Assembly: GCF_963678195.1 (NCBI RefSeq)
Contig: NZ_OY782759.1
Span: 806,001-870,000, forward strand
Length of the DNA stretch: 64,000 nt
Direction of reading: 5' to 3'
DNA from: an uncultured Hyphomonas sp.
GTDB lineage: Bacteria > Pseudomonadota > Alphaproteobacteria > Caulobacterales > Hyphomonadaceae
Position 1 is the first letter of the stretch, and each line of letters starts with the position of its first letter. Both the position numbers and the translations under genes were made by a program. Below are positions 33,274-45,394 of this stretch, in pieces. The notes beneath the pieces were generated by a model. The model had not been told where the DNA came from, made no database searches, and worked only from the letters and a program-made list of their open reading frames with translations.

Positions 33274-33738
33274 TCAGGCGCTGGCGCGCAGCATCCAGGC
33301 GGTTTTCTCGGCAATGGTGGCCCGCTGGGTGAACAGGTCGACCGAAACGGCGTCGCCGGCTTTCTCGGCAATTTCGATCCCTTCCTTGGCGGCGCGGCTG
33401 ACGGCTTCATGTCCCTTGGCAAGGTTGGCGACCATGTCGCTGGCCTCGGGGATGCCATTGTCCGCCTTGATCGTGGCAAGGTCGGTCATTTCACCGGGCG
33501 AGCCGGGGGCGAAATGGTCGAGCGCGCGGATGCGTTCGGCGATCTCGTCGAGGGCGGCCCACAGCTCGGTATACTGGGTCATGAACATGGCGTGCAGCTC
33601 GTTGAAGCGCGGGCCGGTCACGTTCCAGTGGTAGCCATGGGTCTTGGCATAAAGCGCATAGGTCTCGCCCAGCAGCTTCTTCAGCGCCTCAACGGATTGG
33701 GCGCGTTGCTCTTCGGTCAGGCCAATGTCGATAGGCAT
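33274..33738 (-). CDS. dps: Dps-family ferritin-like DNA-protection protein
   Basis: A 154-aa mini-ferritin. The ferroxidase region is in TYALYAKTHGYHWNVTGPRFNELHAMF, with the His and the Asp/Glu ligands in the DEIAERIRALDHFAPGSP stretch. The length is typical for Dps. It would oxidise and store iron and protect DNA from peroxide in stationary phase. Start at 33738 was set from the MPIDIGLTEEQR opening with aggagagttt upstream; the frame open to 33813 adds an unlikely leader. Confidence 0.87.
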   Translation of the reverse strand: MPIDIGLTEEQRAQSVEALKKLLGETYALYAKTHGYHWNVTGPRFNELHAMFMTQYTELWAALDEIAERIRALDHFAPGSPGEMTDLATIKADNGIPEASDMVANLAKGHEAVSRAAKEGIEIAEKAGDAVSVDLFTQRATIAEKTAWMLRASA

Positions 33739-33827
33739 GGAAACTCTCCTTCTGGTTACCTCAATCATATGGGGATCCGCCGCGAATGCAGCCAATCGAA
33801 TGGTCGCAGGCAACCTATAGAAAAAAT

Positions 33828-37542
<3,715 letters not shown>

Positions 37543-37546
<4 letters not shown>

Positions 37547-38154
37547 GCGCTCTTGCTGGCGGCCCGTGCGGCGAGGTTGCCGATATAGCTTTCCATCAGG
37601 TGGACGAGTTCATCTTCCAGCACGTCCGGATCCAGCGCCAGTTCGGGTTCGGCCGCTGCGGCACGCAGCAGGTAGATGACGGCGTGGGTGAGGATGAAGG
37701 ACGACTCCTTGCCGAGGGCGAAGTCCAGCTCTGACCGCCCGCTGATGGACTCGAGGAAGGTGAGGTGCTGGCGGCTGACTTCGGCGCCGCCGCCCGTGCG
37801 GAAGAGGGCATCCGACAGGATCATCCGCGTTTCCGCCGAGCCCTGCAGACCGTGCATCAGGGCCCGCACGATGGCGCGCACACCGCCAGCCTCCGGCGCG
37901 TCGAGCACGATGGCCGTGATTGTCTCGCGCATCTCATCGCCCTGACGCTGGCCCATGGCGGCGAGGATGGCGTCACGGTCCCTGAAATACTGGTAGAGGG
38001 TTCCGATGCTGACGCCGGCCCGCTCGGCGATGCGGCTGGTCGTCAATTTCGACAATCCCTCGCTTTCCAGAATCTGAAAGCTTGCTTCCAGAATGGCTTC
38101 CACCGTTGCCTGAGCGCGGTCCTGTTTGGGTTTTCTTCTTTTCTTTTCAGTCAC
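37543..38154 (-). CDS. TetR-family regulator divergent from MpaB-like oxygenase
   Basis: A 203-aa regulator. N-terminal basic leader [12 protein letters not shown], then the [41 protein letters not shown] (residues 18-60). The C-terminal domain shows no recognised ligand signature. It is divergent from the MpaB-family gene; the shared 111-bp gap holds an inverted repeat (38185-38203), so it probably controls both. It ends in overlap with uvrC on the other strand. Confidence 0.85.
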
Positions 38155-38184
38155 TTATATGCGTCCGGCGTCAAGAGAAGTGTG

Positions 38185-38203
38185 CCATTCCAGATGCGAA
38201 TGG
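38185..38203. promoter_or_regulatory. Inverted-repeat operator candidate between TetR and MpaB-like genes
   Basis: CCATTC (38185-38190) and GAATGG (38198-38203) are perfect 6-bp arms with a 7-bp spacer, total 19 bp. It lies 31 bp upstream of the TetR ATG (38154) and 63 bp before the oxygenase ATG (38266), a normal place for a divergent TetR operator. Confidence 0.5.
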
Positions 38204-38265
38204 AAAATCTGAGGATTTCTTACATTATGGGTGGGTCAGCGTCTGTCACGCAACCGGAGATCCAT

Positions 38266-39591
38266 ATGACCGCATCGCTCGAAGAGGTGCACAAGCGCAT
38301 CGAACGCCAGAAAACCGACCTTCCCGTGATGTATGGCGATGTGGATTTCTCGTTGGTGCCAGAGCGCTATACCGACGATCTCTCCGTAAGTTCCATGAAG
38401 GACTACATGAACAAATTCCCGGCCCCGCCAGCCGACATGGTGGCGCGGGTGAAGGCCTATACGATGCTGGGCGACATTACGTCGGACGCCTATGCAGCGC
38501 GCATGCATGAATATGGCTTCAAGCGGCTGGTCGACATGCTGACCACAGCCTGCGACGAGGGCATCGAGGCCGTCCCGGATGCGCCGCCGGAGCTGGCCGC
38601 CCTGATCGCTGAAATGGAAGTGAAACCGGACTGGCTGGACATGGATCTTGTGCGCGAAGGCGCGCGGCTGAACCGGCTGCCCATGGCGGAAACCTCGCCC
38701 TGGATGATCCGCGGCGCGTTCCTGGCCACCTTCCTCAACAAATATACCGCGCTTCCGATGGCGCTGACCGGCACGCTCAGCCATTCGACGGCCTCGCGCC
38801 GGGTGAACGAAACGGCGACCTTCTTCACGGTCACCACATTGCCGGGCGCTCTGGAGCCGCGCGGGGAAGGTTTCAAGGCCGCCGCCATGGTGCGCCTGAT
38901 GCACTCCATGGTGCGCTATAATGTGCTGCGCCGCGTGAAAGGCTGGGACCAGTCCGTCTACGGTATTCCGATCCCGCAGGTGGACCAGATGCCCGCTGGC
39001 CTGATCGACGTGTTCCTGCTGGCCTACAAGATGGAGGCGGAAGGCCGGACCGAGTTCACGCCGGAAGAACGCGCCCGCGTCGAATTCAGCCGCTATCGCT
39101 GCTACCTGCTCGGCCTGCCGGAAGACCTGCTGATGGATACGCCGCAGGGCATTATCGACATTATGAATGCGCGCAGCGGATCGATCCGTGCCGGGTTCGA
39201 TGACGAGACCTGCGGGGCGCTGGTGCGGGCGACGCTGTCGACCTATCTGCCGCCGGACAAATCCCTCGGCAACCGGATCCACAATGCGCTGGAACGCCGT
39301 CTGGCGCGGCTTGTTCTGGTACAGCACTTCCTGGGCGGCAACAGCCAGATGGCCCGCGACATCGGCGTGCCGGTCGGCCCGCTCGACTATGCGGTGGCCG
39401 CTGTGCTGTTCCCGATGATCTCAGCGAAGATGGCGATCTATCAGACGGCGCTGAAAGTGCCGGGCCTTCGCGGGCTGGTCGACCGCCACCTCGTTGCGAA
39501 GCTCCGCCGGCTACTCGTGCGCTACGGCCATGCCGAGTTCACGACGGATGCGTCGGCCTATCGGCCGGCAAAGCCGGTCCCGGCGGAATAG
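38266..39591 (+). CDS. MpaB-family (DUF2236) oxygenase-like protein
   Basis: A 441-aa protein of the MpaB/Lcp group (DUF2236), haem-containing oxygenases such as latex-clearing protein. Conserved-looking segments include SPWMIRGAFLATFLNKYTALPMALTG, MVRLMHSMVRYNVLRR (with a possible haem-ligand His) and GWDQSVYGIPIPQVDQ, then YRCYLLGLPEDLLMDTPQG. The C-terminal region, about 350-441, is helical. No signal peptide was seen from this start. ATG 38266 has ggaga upstream; ATG 38191 would add 25 residues. The substrate is unknown; nearby TetR control suggests an inducible compound. Confidence 0.75.
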   Translation: MTASLEEVHKRIERQKTDLPVMYGDVDFSLVPERYTDDLSVSSMKDYMNKFPAPPADMVARVKAYTMLGDITSDAYAARMHEYGFKRLVDMLTTACDEGIEAVPDAPPELAALIAEMEVKPDWLDMDLVREGARLNRLPMAETSPWMIRGAFLATFLNKYTALPMALTGTLSHSTASRRVNETATFFTVTTLPGALEPRGEGFKAAAMVRLMHSMVRYNVLRRVKGWDQSVYGIPIPQVDQMPAGLIDVFLLAYKMEAEGRTEFTPEERARVEFSRYRCYLLGLPEDLLMDTPQGIIDIMNARSGSIRAGFDDETCGALVRATLSTYLPPDKSLGNRIHNALERRLARLVLVQHFLGGNSQMARDIGVPVGPLDYAVAAVLFPMISAKMAIYQTALKVPGLRGLVDRHLVAKLRRLLVRYGHAEFTTDASAYRPAKPVPAE

Positions 39592-39596
39592 GGGGG

Positions 39597-39630
39597 CAGC
39601 AGCGGGTTTCGGGTGGGGAACCCGCTGCTG
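39597..39630. terminator. 12-bp perfect stem-loop between convergent genes
   Basis: CAGCAGCGGGTT (39597-39608) and AACCCGCTGCTG (39619-39630) pair perfectly with a 10-nt loop; TTAT follows. It lies between the oxygenase stop (39591) and the M20 peptidase stop (39664, minus strand) and could end transcription from both sides, though the T-run is weak. Confidence 0.55.
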
Positions 39631-39663
39631 TTATCCGCTATCGATACCGTCCGGAGACGGACA

Positions 39664-41151
39664 TCAATCGCCCTGATCCATGGCAACGATGATCTGGGCG
39701 AAGCCGTTGGAGATGCGGCCCATGTTTTCGACCGACATGCGCTCATTCGTGCCGTGGAAACCGCTGAGGTCCGCCGGTGTGAGCACGCCCGGCGAGAAGC
39801 GGTAGACGCGCGGCGTGATGGCCGTGGCATAACGTCCGTCGGTGGCGCCGATGACCAGTGCCGGAGCAACCGGGGCTCCGTCACCAGCCGCTTCAGCCAC
39901 GCTGGCCAGCACGGCATAGGGACGGCCATCGGTGGGGGACACGGGGGACGCTTCGCCGTTGCCTGCTTCCGGCGCGCTGACCTGGATGCCTTTGATGTCC
40001 TTCGTCACGTCCTTCACATGGTCGACGACGTCTTCGACCGTGTCGTTCGGGTGGACGCGGAAATTGACGACGGCGGTGGAGCGTTGCGGCAGGACGTTTT
40101 CCTTGGCCGATCCCGCCAGCATGGTCGGGGCCGTCGTGGTGCGGACCATCGCATTGCCGGCAGGCGTCGCGGAGAAGGATTTCTCCACCATGCCGCCGAA
40201 CAGCCACATATTGGCGAGCGCCATTTTCTGCATGAAGGGCATGTCGCCCGCAGACGCGCGCAGCAGGTCTGAGACCGGCGGCTTGGAGAAGTCGGCCGGC
40301 ATCTGGTTCTCGTCGAGCGCGACAATGGCCTTGCCGAGCTGCACGTTCACGGAATCGCGCGGCGGCATGGACGAGTGTCCGCCTGTGCCGAGCGAAGTGA
40401 CCTGGAGCGTGACATAGCCTTTTTCGGAGACGCCGATCATGCCCATCTTGGCGCCGGTCAGCGGCGACGGATCGAGAACGGCAAAGCCTTCATCGACCGC
40501 CATGACAGGCTCGATGCCGCGGGACTTCAGGAGCGCGATGCTTTTCTCCGCGCCGGAGCCGAGGACTTCTTCGTCATGGCCGAACTGGAGAATGACGGTG
40601 CGCTTCGGCTGGAAGCCCGAGGCCGCGAGGGCGTCCACAGCTTCCATGATGCCGATCAGATTGCTTTTGTCGTCGAGCGCGCCGCGGCCATAAACATAGC
40701 CATCGACGATGTCGCCCTTGAACGGGGCGCCGGTCCAGTCACCCTCGGTGCCGATGTTCACCGGCACAACGTCCTGGTGGGCCATGAGCAGGAGCGGCTT
40801 GAGGGAGGGATCGGAGCCCTGCCATGTGTAGAGCAGGGTGAGCGTGTCCGGCACGATCTCCTTTGTCATCGCGGCGTGGGCAGCGGGGTAGGTCTCTTCC
40901 AGCCAGTCGTGCAGTTCCAGCCAGGGGCCTTCCTGTCCGGGGCGCGGATCGCCGCCTGCCAGCGTGATGGTTTTGAACCGGATGGCTTCGGAGAGATGTT
41001 CTGCGGCCGTGTCTGCCGAGATGGCAGGGACGTCCGGCAGCTCGACGCGGTCACCGACAGGCGCGCCGCCATAGGTGAACGTTCGATAGAGAACGACCCC
41101 GGCGGTCACAACAATCAGGGCGCCGAGCCCCATCAGGATTTTCTTCAGCAA
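39664..41151 (-). CDS. M20-family metallopeptidase, membrane-anchored
   Basis: A 495-aa peptidase of the M20 family, carboxypeptidase-S/PM20D1-like. One N-terminal hydrophobic helix (residues 7-25) anchors or exports it. Zinc motifs: LLMAHQDVVPVN (H-x-D), YGRGALDDKSNL (bridging Asp), QFGHDEEVLGSG (Glu-Glu, catalytic plus ligand), and VDEGFAV later. The dimerisation domain follows from about residue 230. It would cleave acyl-amino acids or dipeptides in the periplasm. The start ATG 41151 is accepted; a longer frame was not seen. Confidence 0.82.
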   Translation of the reverse strand: MLKKILMGLGALIVVTAGVVLYRTFTYGGAPVGDRVELPDVPAISADTAAEHLSEAIRFKTITLAGGDPRPGQEGPWLELHDWLEETYPAAHAAMTKEIVPDTLTLLYTWQGSDPSLKPLLLMAHQDVVPVNIGTEGDWTGAPFKGDIVDGYVYGRGALDDKSNLIGIMEAVDALAASGFQPKRTVILQFGHDEEVLGSGAEKSIALLKSRGIEPVMAVDEGFAVLDPSPLTGAKMGMIGVSEKGYVTLQVTSLGTGGHSSMPPRDSVNVQLGKAIVALDENQMPADFSKPPVSDLLRASAGDMPFMQKMALANMWLFGGMVEKSFSATPAGNAMVRTTTAPTMLAGSAKENVLPQRSTAVVNFRVHPNDTVEDVVDHVKDVTKDIKGIQVSAPEAGNGEASPVSPTDGRPYAVLASVAEAAGDGAPVAPALVIGATDGRYATAITPRVYRFSPGVLTPADLSGFHGTNERMSVENMGRISNGFAQIIVAMDQGD

Positions 41152-41268
41152 TGTCAGGCCCTCCTAAGTGCTGGCGCGAACGGACACTGTTGCCCCCGGG
41201 GCCGTCAAGCCGCACTGCAGCATAAAAATGACTTGGCCGTCACGATTTTGCAGGGCAATCATGCAGAT

Positions 41269-42636
41269 ATGACCGACGCTCCGGCCAAGCGCCTGTCCCT
41301 GCCAAGGGTCCTTGCATTTTCATCTCTGAGTGTTCCGCTCGCCGGCGTCGGCTTGCCGGTCGGTGTGTACCTCGCGCCGCTCTATGCGCGGGAAGTCGGG
41401 CTGGGCCTGGAACTGACCGGCCTCCTGTTCATGCTGCTCCGCTTCTGGGACATCTTCACCGATCCATTGATGGGGTATCTGGTCGACCGCTACCGCAGCC
41501 CGTGGGGACGGGTGCGTCACTGGGTGGTGCTGTCGGTGCCGATCCTGGGGCTGGCCACCTTCTTCGTCTACATGCCAGGCGTGGGGGAGAGCCCGGCCTA
41601 TTTCGTCGGCTGGATGATCCTGTTCTATATCGGCTTCACCCTGTTGCAGACGGCGCGTTCGGCCTGGGTGCCGGCGATCGCGATCGACTATGATGACCGG
41701 TCGCGCTTCTTCCAGTGGGCCGAAATTGTCAGCGTCCTGTCGATGCTGTTCCTTCTGGCGATCCCGGTGGTGCTGGAACTTGCCGGCTTTGGCGTCGGGC
41801 GCATGGGGCAGGTGGCTGTCATGGGCTGGGTGTTGCTGATCGCGCTGCCCATCTCGGCGTTCCTGGCATGTACATTCGTGCGCGACGAACCTGTGCGCGG
41901 CGACAAGGGGCACACCGAGAAGTTCCGGTTGCGCCCTTTCATCGCGGCGCTGCGGAACAAGTATCTGGGCCACATCCTGCTGCTGGAGCTGTTGTCCGGG
42001 ACGGCGATTGCCGTGACCTCGGCAAACTATCTGTTCGTCGCGGAATTCGTGTTCGGCCTCTCGGACGGCATGAGCAGCCTGATCCTGATGTTTTTCTTCG
42101 TCATGGCGGTCTGCGCCCTGCCGCTTTGGCTGAAACTGGCGGAGCGCACCGAGAAGAGCTTTGCGTTCAAGGTGGCAGCGCTTTTGTCCTGTTCCAGTTT
42201 CTTCATCTACTATCTGGCCGGGCAGGTTGGCGGGTTCTGGCCGCTTTTCATCGGCGCCTTCTTCAACGGCGCAGCGTTCAGCGCGCCCATGGTGCTGGCG
42301 CGGTCGATGACGGCGGATGTCGTGGAATGGCAGGTTTCCCGGACCGGGGAGAACAGGTCCGGCATCTATTATTCCCTCATCACCAGCGCCTACAAGGTTG
42401 GCAGCAGCCTGGCCCTCGGCGTCGGCTACCTGATCCTTGGTCAGTGGGCCGGGTTCCATCCGAACGAGGATAACTCGCCGGAAGCGATCCATGGCCTGTT
42501 GCTGGTGTTCTGCCTGTTGCCGGGTACGCTTTACCTGCTCGCGGCGTTTGCCGCATCGCGCTACCCGTTCACGCGGGCCATGCAGCAGGAAGTCGCCAAA
42601 TCCCTCGACCCCCGCGGGCCGGAGATCATGGACTAG
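41269..42636 (+). CDS. MFS transporter, GPH (sugar:cation symporter) type
   Basis: A 455-aa transporter with about 12 membrane segments. FWDIFTDPLMGYLVDRYRSPWGRVRHWVV after TM2 is the GPH-type loop (D-x-x-T/S-D-P-x-x-G-x-x-x-D ... GR). The second half has NGAAFSAPMVLARSMTADVVEW and GENRSGIYYSLITSAYKVGSS, also seen in MelB-like symporters. Substrate unknown. ATG 41269 is used; the much longer frame from 40375 is antisense of the M20 peptidase gene. Its stop overlaps the DUF924 gene by four bases on the other strand. Confidence 0.82.
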   Translation: MTDAPAKRLSLPRVLAFSSLSVPLAGVGLPVGVYLAPLYAREVGLGLELTGLLFMLLRFWDIFTDPLMGYLVDRYRSPWGRVRHWVVLSVPILGLATFFVYMPGVGESPAYFVGWMILFYIGFTLLQTARSAWVPAIAIDYDDRSRFFQWAEIVSVLSMLFLLAIPVVLELAGFGVGRMGQVAVMGWVLLIALPISAFLACTFVRDEPVRGDKGHTEKFRLRPFIAALRNKYLGHILLLELLSGTAIAVTSANYLFVAEFVFGLSDGMSSLILMFFFVMAVCALPLWLKLAERTEKSFAFKVAALLSCSSFFIYYLAGQVGGFWPLFIGAFFNGAAFSAPMVLARSMTADVVEWQVSRTGENRSGIYYSLITSAYKVGSSLALGVGYLILGQWAGFHPNEDNSPEAIHGLLLVFCLLPGTLYLLAAFAASRYPFTRAMQQEVAKSLDPRGPEIMD

Positions 42637-43244
42637 AAGCCGCCGCCTTCGGCCAGCCATTCCTTTTCTTCGTCCGTCGAGTCCCGGCCGAGCGCCTTGT
42701 TGCGATGCGGAAAGCGGCCGAACTGGTCGATCACCTTCTTGTGGTCTTTGGCATATTGCAGCGTGTTCTCGATCAGGTCGCGGAAGCCTTCGCGGGCATC
42801 GACCAGAAGATCGGTGAAGATCTCAACCGAGCGCTCCTGATCTTCCGGCGCTTCGGAGTGTTCGAGCGGCAGGTAGAAGAAGATCCGTTCCACTTCCGAC
42901 ATGCCCTTGTCCTGTTTCAGGGCGAGGCCATCCTTGCAGAGGAGAAGGGCGAGGCCGTCCTGCTCGAAGGCGCGGGCATCGTCACGGAAGAGGTTCCGTC
43001 TGAACTGGTCGAGCACAATGATCACGGCAAGGCGATCCCGTGGCCCGCGGGCGGCCCAGTCCTCCGCAGAAGGCAGGTCTGACAGCGTTTCCACAAGCGC
43101 GCCGAAGCGTTCCCGGATTTCCGCGTCCGTCTCTGCCGATTTGCCGAACCAGAGCTTGTGCTTCTCGCCCGCCGCCTCAGGGGAGGCGGATGCCTCGCCG
43201 ATCCAGTAGTCGATGACGTCCTGCGGTGTCGGAAGTTCGCTCAT
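42633..43244 (-). CDS. DUF924-family protein
   Basis: A 203-aa helical protein of the DUF924 family (TPR-like fold). Signs are VIDYWIGEASASPEAAGEKHKLWFGKSAETD, LAVIIVLDQFRRNLFRDDARAF, and ERIFFYLPLEHSEAPEDQE, then KDHKKVIDQFGRFPHRN. Its function is unknown; family members are cytoplasmic. It is downstream of ubiG on the minus strand (11 bp), so they may be co-transcribed. Convergent with the symporter (4-bp stop overlap). Confidence 0.85.
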   Translation of the reverse strand: MSELPTPQDVIDYWIGEASASPEAAGEKHKLWFGKSAETDAEIRERFGALVETLSDLPSAEDWAARGPRDRLAVIIVLDQFRRNLFRDDARAFEQDGLALLLCKDGLALKQDKGMSEVERIFFYLPLEHSEAPEDQERSVEIFTDLLVDAREGFRDLIENTLQYAKDHKKVIDQFGRFPHRNKALGRDSTDEEKEWLAEGGGF

Positions 43245-43255
43245 TTATCGGGGCC

Positions 43256-44032
43256 TCATTGTTCAGGTCTGGGGGCAACAATCATGTAATTGACCGAGGT
43301 ATCGTTGCTGATCTTCCACGCCCCGGTCAGCGGCGTGTAGGAAACGCCTGCTGGCGGCTGCGGTTCCAGACCGGCGGCAGCCAATGCATCGCGCACCTCC
43401 TCCGGTGGCAGGAATTTCGACCAGTCATGCGTGCCGCGCGGCAGCCAGCCGAGGACATATTCGGCGCCGACCACGGCCGTCGCCAATGCCTTGGCAGTCT
43501 TGTTCAGGGTCGCCACGATCATGAGGCCCCCGGGACGCACGAGGCTGGCAGTATCCTTCAGGAACGCGGCTGGGTCTGCGACATGTTCGACCACTTCGAG
43601 GTTCAGCACGATGTCGAAAGGCGGCTCTCCGGCATCGATCAGGCCCTCGGCCGTGCCGGCGCGGTAATCGATGGAGAGGCCTTCTTCCTGGGCGTGAGTC
43701 AGCGCGGTTTTGATGTTGGCTTCCGACGCATCGACGCCGGTGACCGCTGCGCCAAGCCGCGCCATGGGTTCGCAGACGAGGCCGCCACCGCAGCCAATGT
43801 CCAGTAATCTCAATCCTTCCAAGGGCTTAACCTTGCCCGGTTCGATCCCGAAATGCCGCTCAGCCGTCTCGCGGATGAAGCGCAGGCGGACGGGATTGAA
43901 CCGGTGTAAAGGGCGAAATTTGCCCTTCGGGTCCCACCATTCCGCAGCGATAGAGGAAAATTTTTCCACCTCGGCCGGGTCGATGCTCGGGGTCGAGGGT
44001 GCCCCTAGGGAGCCTTCAATTGTTTTCACCAT
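43256..44032 (-). CDS. ubiG: Ubiquinone O-methyltransferase UbiG
   Basis: A 258-aa SAM methyltransferase. The opening [32 protein letters not shown] is the UbiG signature; [22 protein letters not shown] is motif I; the [15 protein letters not shown] region is motif II. UbiG makes both O-methylations in ubiquinone synthesis, at a hydroxyphenol and a demethylubiquinol. It is divergent from aspartate kinase; the shared gap has an 8-bp inverted repeat. The DUF924 gene follows. Confidence 0.92.
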   Translation of the reverse strand: MVKTIEGSLGAPSTPSIDPAEVEKFSSIAAEWWDPKGKFRPLHRFNPVRLRFIRETAERHFGIEPGKVKPLEGLRLLDIGCGGGLVCEPMARLGAAVTGVDASEANIKTALTHAQEEGLSIDYRAGTAEGLIDAGEPPFDIVLNLEVVEHVADPAAFLKDTASLVRPGGLMIVATLNKTAKALATAVVGAEYVLGWLPRGTHDWSKFLPPEEVRDALAAAGLEPQPPAGVSYTPLTGAWKISNDTSVNYMIVAPRPEQ

Positions 44033-44065
44033 GGTCTATCAAACCTGTTTGATCCGGCTGAGAAC

Positions 44066-44091
44066 AGCCCCTATGAGGGCGCTTATAGGGG
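44066..44091. promoter_or_regulatory. 8-bp inverted repeat between ubiG and aspartate kinase
   Basis: GCCCCTAT (44066-44073) and ATAGGGGC (44084-44091) are perfect inverted arms with a 10-bp spacer. It lies 34 bp before ubiG's ATG and 31 bp before the kinase ATG. A dimeric binding site centred 18 bp apart (about two turns) is possible, or a hairpin in the kinase leader. Confidence 0.45.
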
Positions 44092-44121
44092 CATACCCGT
44101 TTCTACAGGATATAGGGCGAA

Positions 44122-45369
44122 ATGGCGCGCACGGTACTCAAGTTTGGCGGAACCTCAGTTGCAGACCTCGATCGCATTGCGAACGTGGCTGATATTGTGG
44201 CCGCCCGCGCAAAGCAGGGTGAGCATATGGCCGTGGTCGTTTCGGCCATGGCGGGGGAGACCAACAAGCTGGTCGCCCTGGCTGAAGGCGCGGCCGGAAG
44301 CGACCTGAGGCGGGATCAGTTCGACGACGAATATGACGTCGTTGTCGCCTCGGGCGAGCAGGTGACCGCCGGCCTGCTGGCCCTGGCTCTGCGCAAGCGC
44401 GGCCTGAAGGCGCGCTCCTGGCTCGGCTGGCAGCTGAAGCTCAAAACCAACAAGAGCCACGGCAAGGCCCGCATCATGGGCTTTGACGATTCCCGTCTTC
44501 CGGATTCGATGGATGCGGGTGAGATCGCCGTGATTGCCGGGTTCCAGGGCGTGACCGAGGATGAGCGCGTCGCAACGCTCGGCCGGGGCGGGTCCGACAC
44601 CAGCGCCGTGGCCGTGGCGGCGGCGCTCAACGCCCAGGTCTGTGACATCTATACCGATGTCGACGGCGTCTACACGACCGACCCGCGCATTGTGCCGAAG
44701 GCGCGGCGGATCGAAAAAATCTCGTTCGAGGAAATGCTCGAAATGGCTTCGCTGGGCGCCAAGGTCCTCCAGACCCGCTCGGTCGAAATGGCCATGAACC
44801 ATAACGTCCCGGTGCGCGTGCTCTCCAGTTTCCTGAAGCCCGGAGAGCCCAATCCCGGAACCCTAGTCTGTGCAGAGGAAGAAATCGTGGAAAAGCAGGT
44901 TGTCAGCGGCGTCGCCTATTCCCGTGATGAGGCGAAGATCACCCTTTTCGGAATGCCGGACAAGCCGGGCGTGTCGGCGAAACTCTTCGCCGTGCTCGCG
45001 CAGTCCGGCATCAATGTCGACATGATCGTGCAGGCCAATGCCCGCGGTCCGGACCGGGCCAACATGGTGTTCACCTGCACCGACCGCGACAGCCCGTTCG
45101 CCAAAGAAACGCTGGAAAAGATGAAGGACGAACTCGGCTTCGAGTCGATGGAAGTCACGCGCGACGTCTCCAAAGTGTCGATCATCGGCGTCGGCATGAA
45201 GAGCCATACCGGTGTCGCCGAGACCATGTTCCGGGCGCTTTCGGAGAAGAACATCAACATCGATGTGATCGCGACGTCGGAAATCAAGATTTCGGTCCTC
45301 ATCGCAGCGCCCTATACGGAACTCGCCGTTCGGGCCCTGCATACTGCCTTCGGCCTTGACGCCGAGTAA
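44122..45369 (+). CDS. lysC: Aspartate kinase
   Basis: A 415-aa aspartokinase making aspartyl phosphate, the entry to lysine, threonine and methionine. KFGGTSVADLDRI (residues 5-17) is the ATP-binding start; GRGGSDTSAVAVAAAL and DVDGVYTTDPRIVPKA lie in the kinase domain; two ACT domains (about 265-415) follow for lysine/threonine feedback (KPGVSAKLFAVLAQSGINVDMIV, GVAETMFRALSEKNINIDVI). Length fits class II ask. ptsP is 25 bp downstream, as in many Caulobacterales, so an operon is likely. Confidence 0.93.
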   Translation: MARTVLKFGGTSVADLDRIANVADIVAARAKQGEHMAVVVSAMAGETNKLVALAEGAAGSDLRRDQFDDEYDVVVASGEQVTAGLLALALRKRGLKARSWLGWQLKLKTNKSHGKARIMGFDDSRLPDSMDAGEIAVIAGFQGVTEDERVATLGRGGSDTSAVAVAAALNAQVCDIYTDVDGVYTTDPRIVPKARRIEKISFEEMLEMASLGAKVLQTRSVEMAMNHNVPVRVLSSFLKPGEPNPGTLVCAEEEIVEKQVVSGVAYSRDEAKITLFGMPDKPGVSAKLFAVLAQSGINVDMIVQANARGPDRANMVFTCTDRDSPFAKETLEKMKDELGFESMEVTRDVSKVSIIGVGMKSHTGVAETMFRALSEKNINIDVIATSEIKISVLIAAPYTELAVRALHTAFGLDAE

Positions 45370-45394
45370 GACCGCCTGCGACAAGCAGGACTAG

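Noticed and set aside
37765-38265. N-terminal extension of the MpaB-like frame
   Set aside because: It runs antisense to the TetR gene and crosses the likely operator; start 38266 has a ribosome site.
40375-41268. 298-residue N-terminal extension of the GPH-type symporter frame
   Set aside because: It runs antisense through the M20 peptidase gene; the symporter has its natural start at 41269.
41320-42660. 446-aa minus-strand ORF
   Set aside because: It is antisense to the GPH-type symporter, whose membrane segments and motifs are clear; the product is rich in His/Gln/Arg as in shadow frames.
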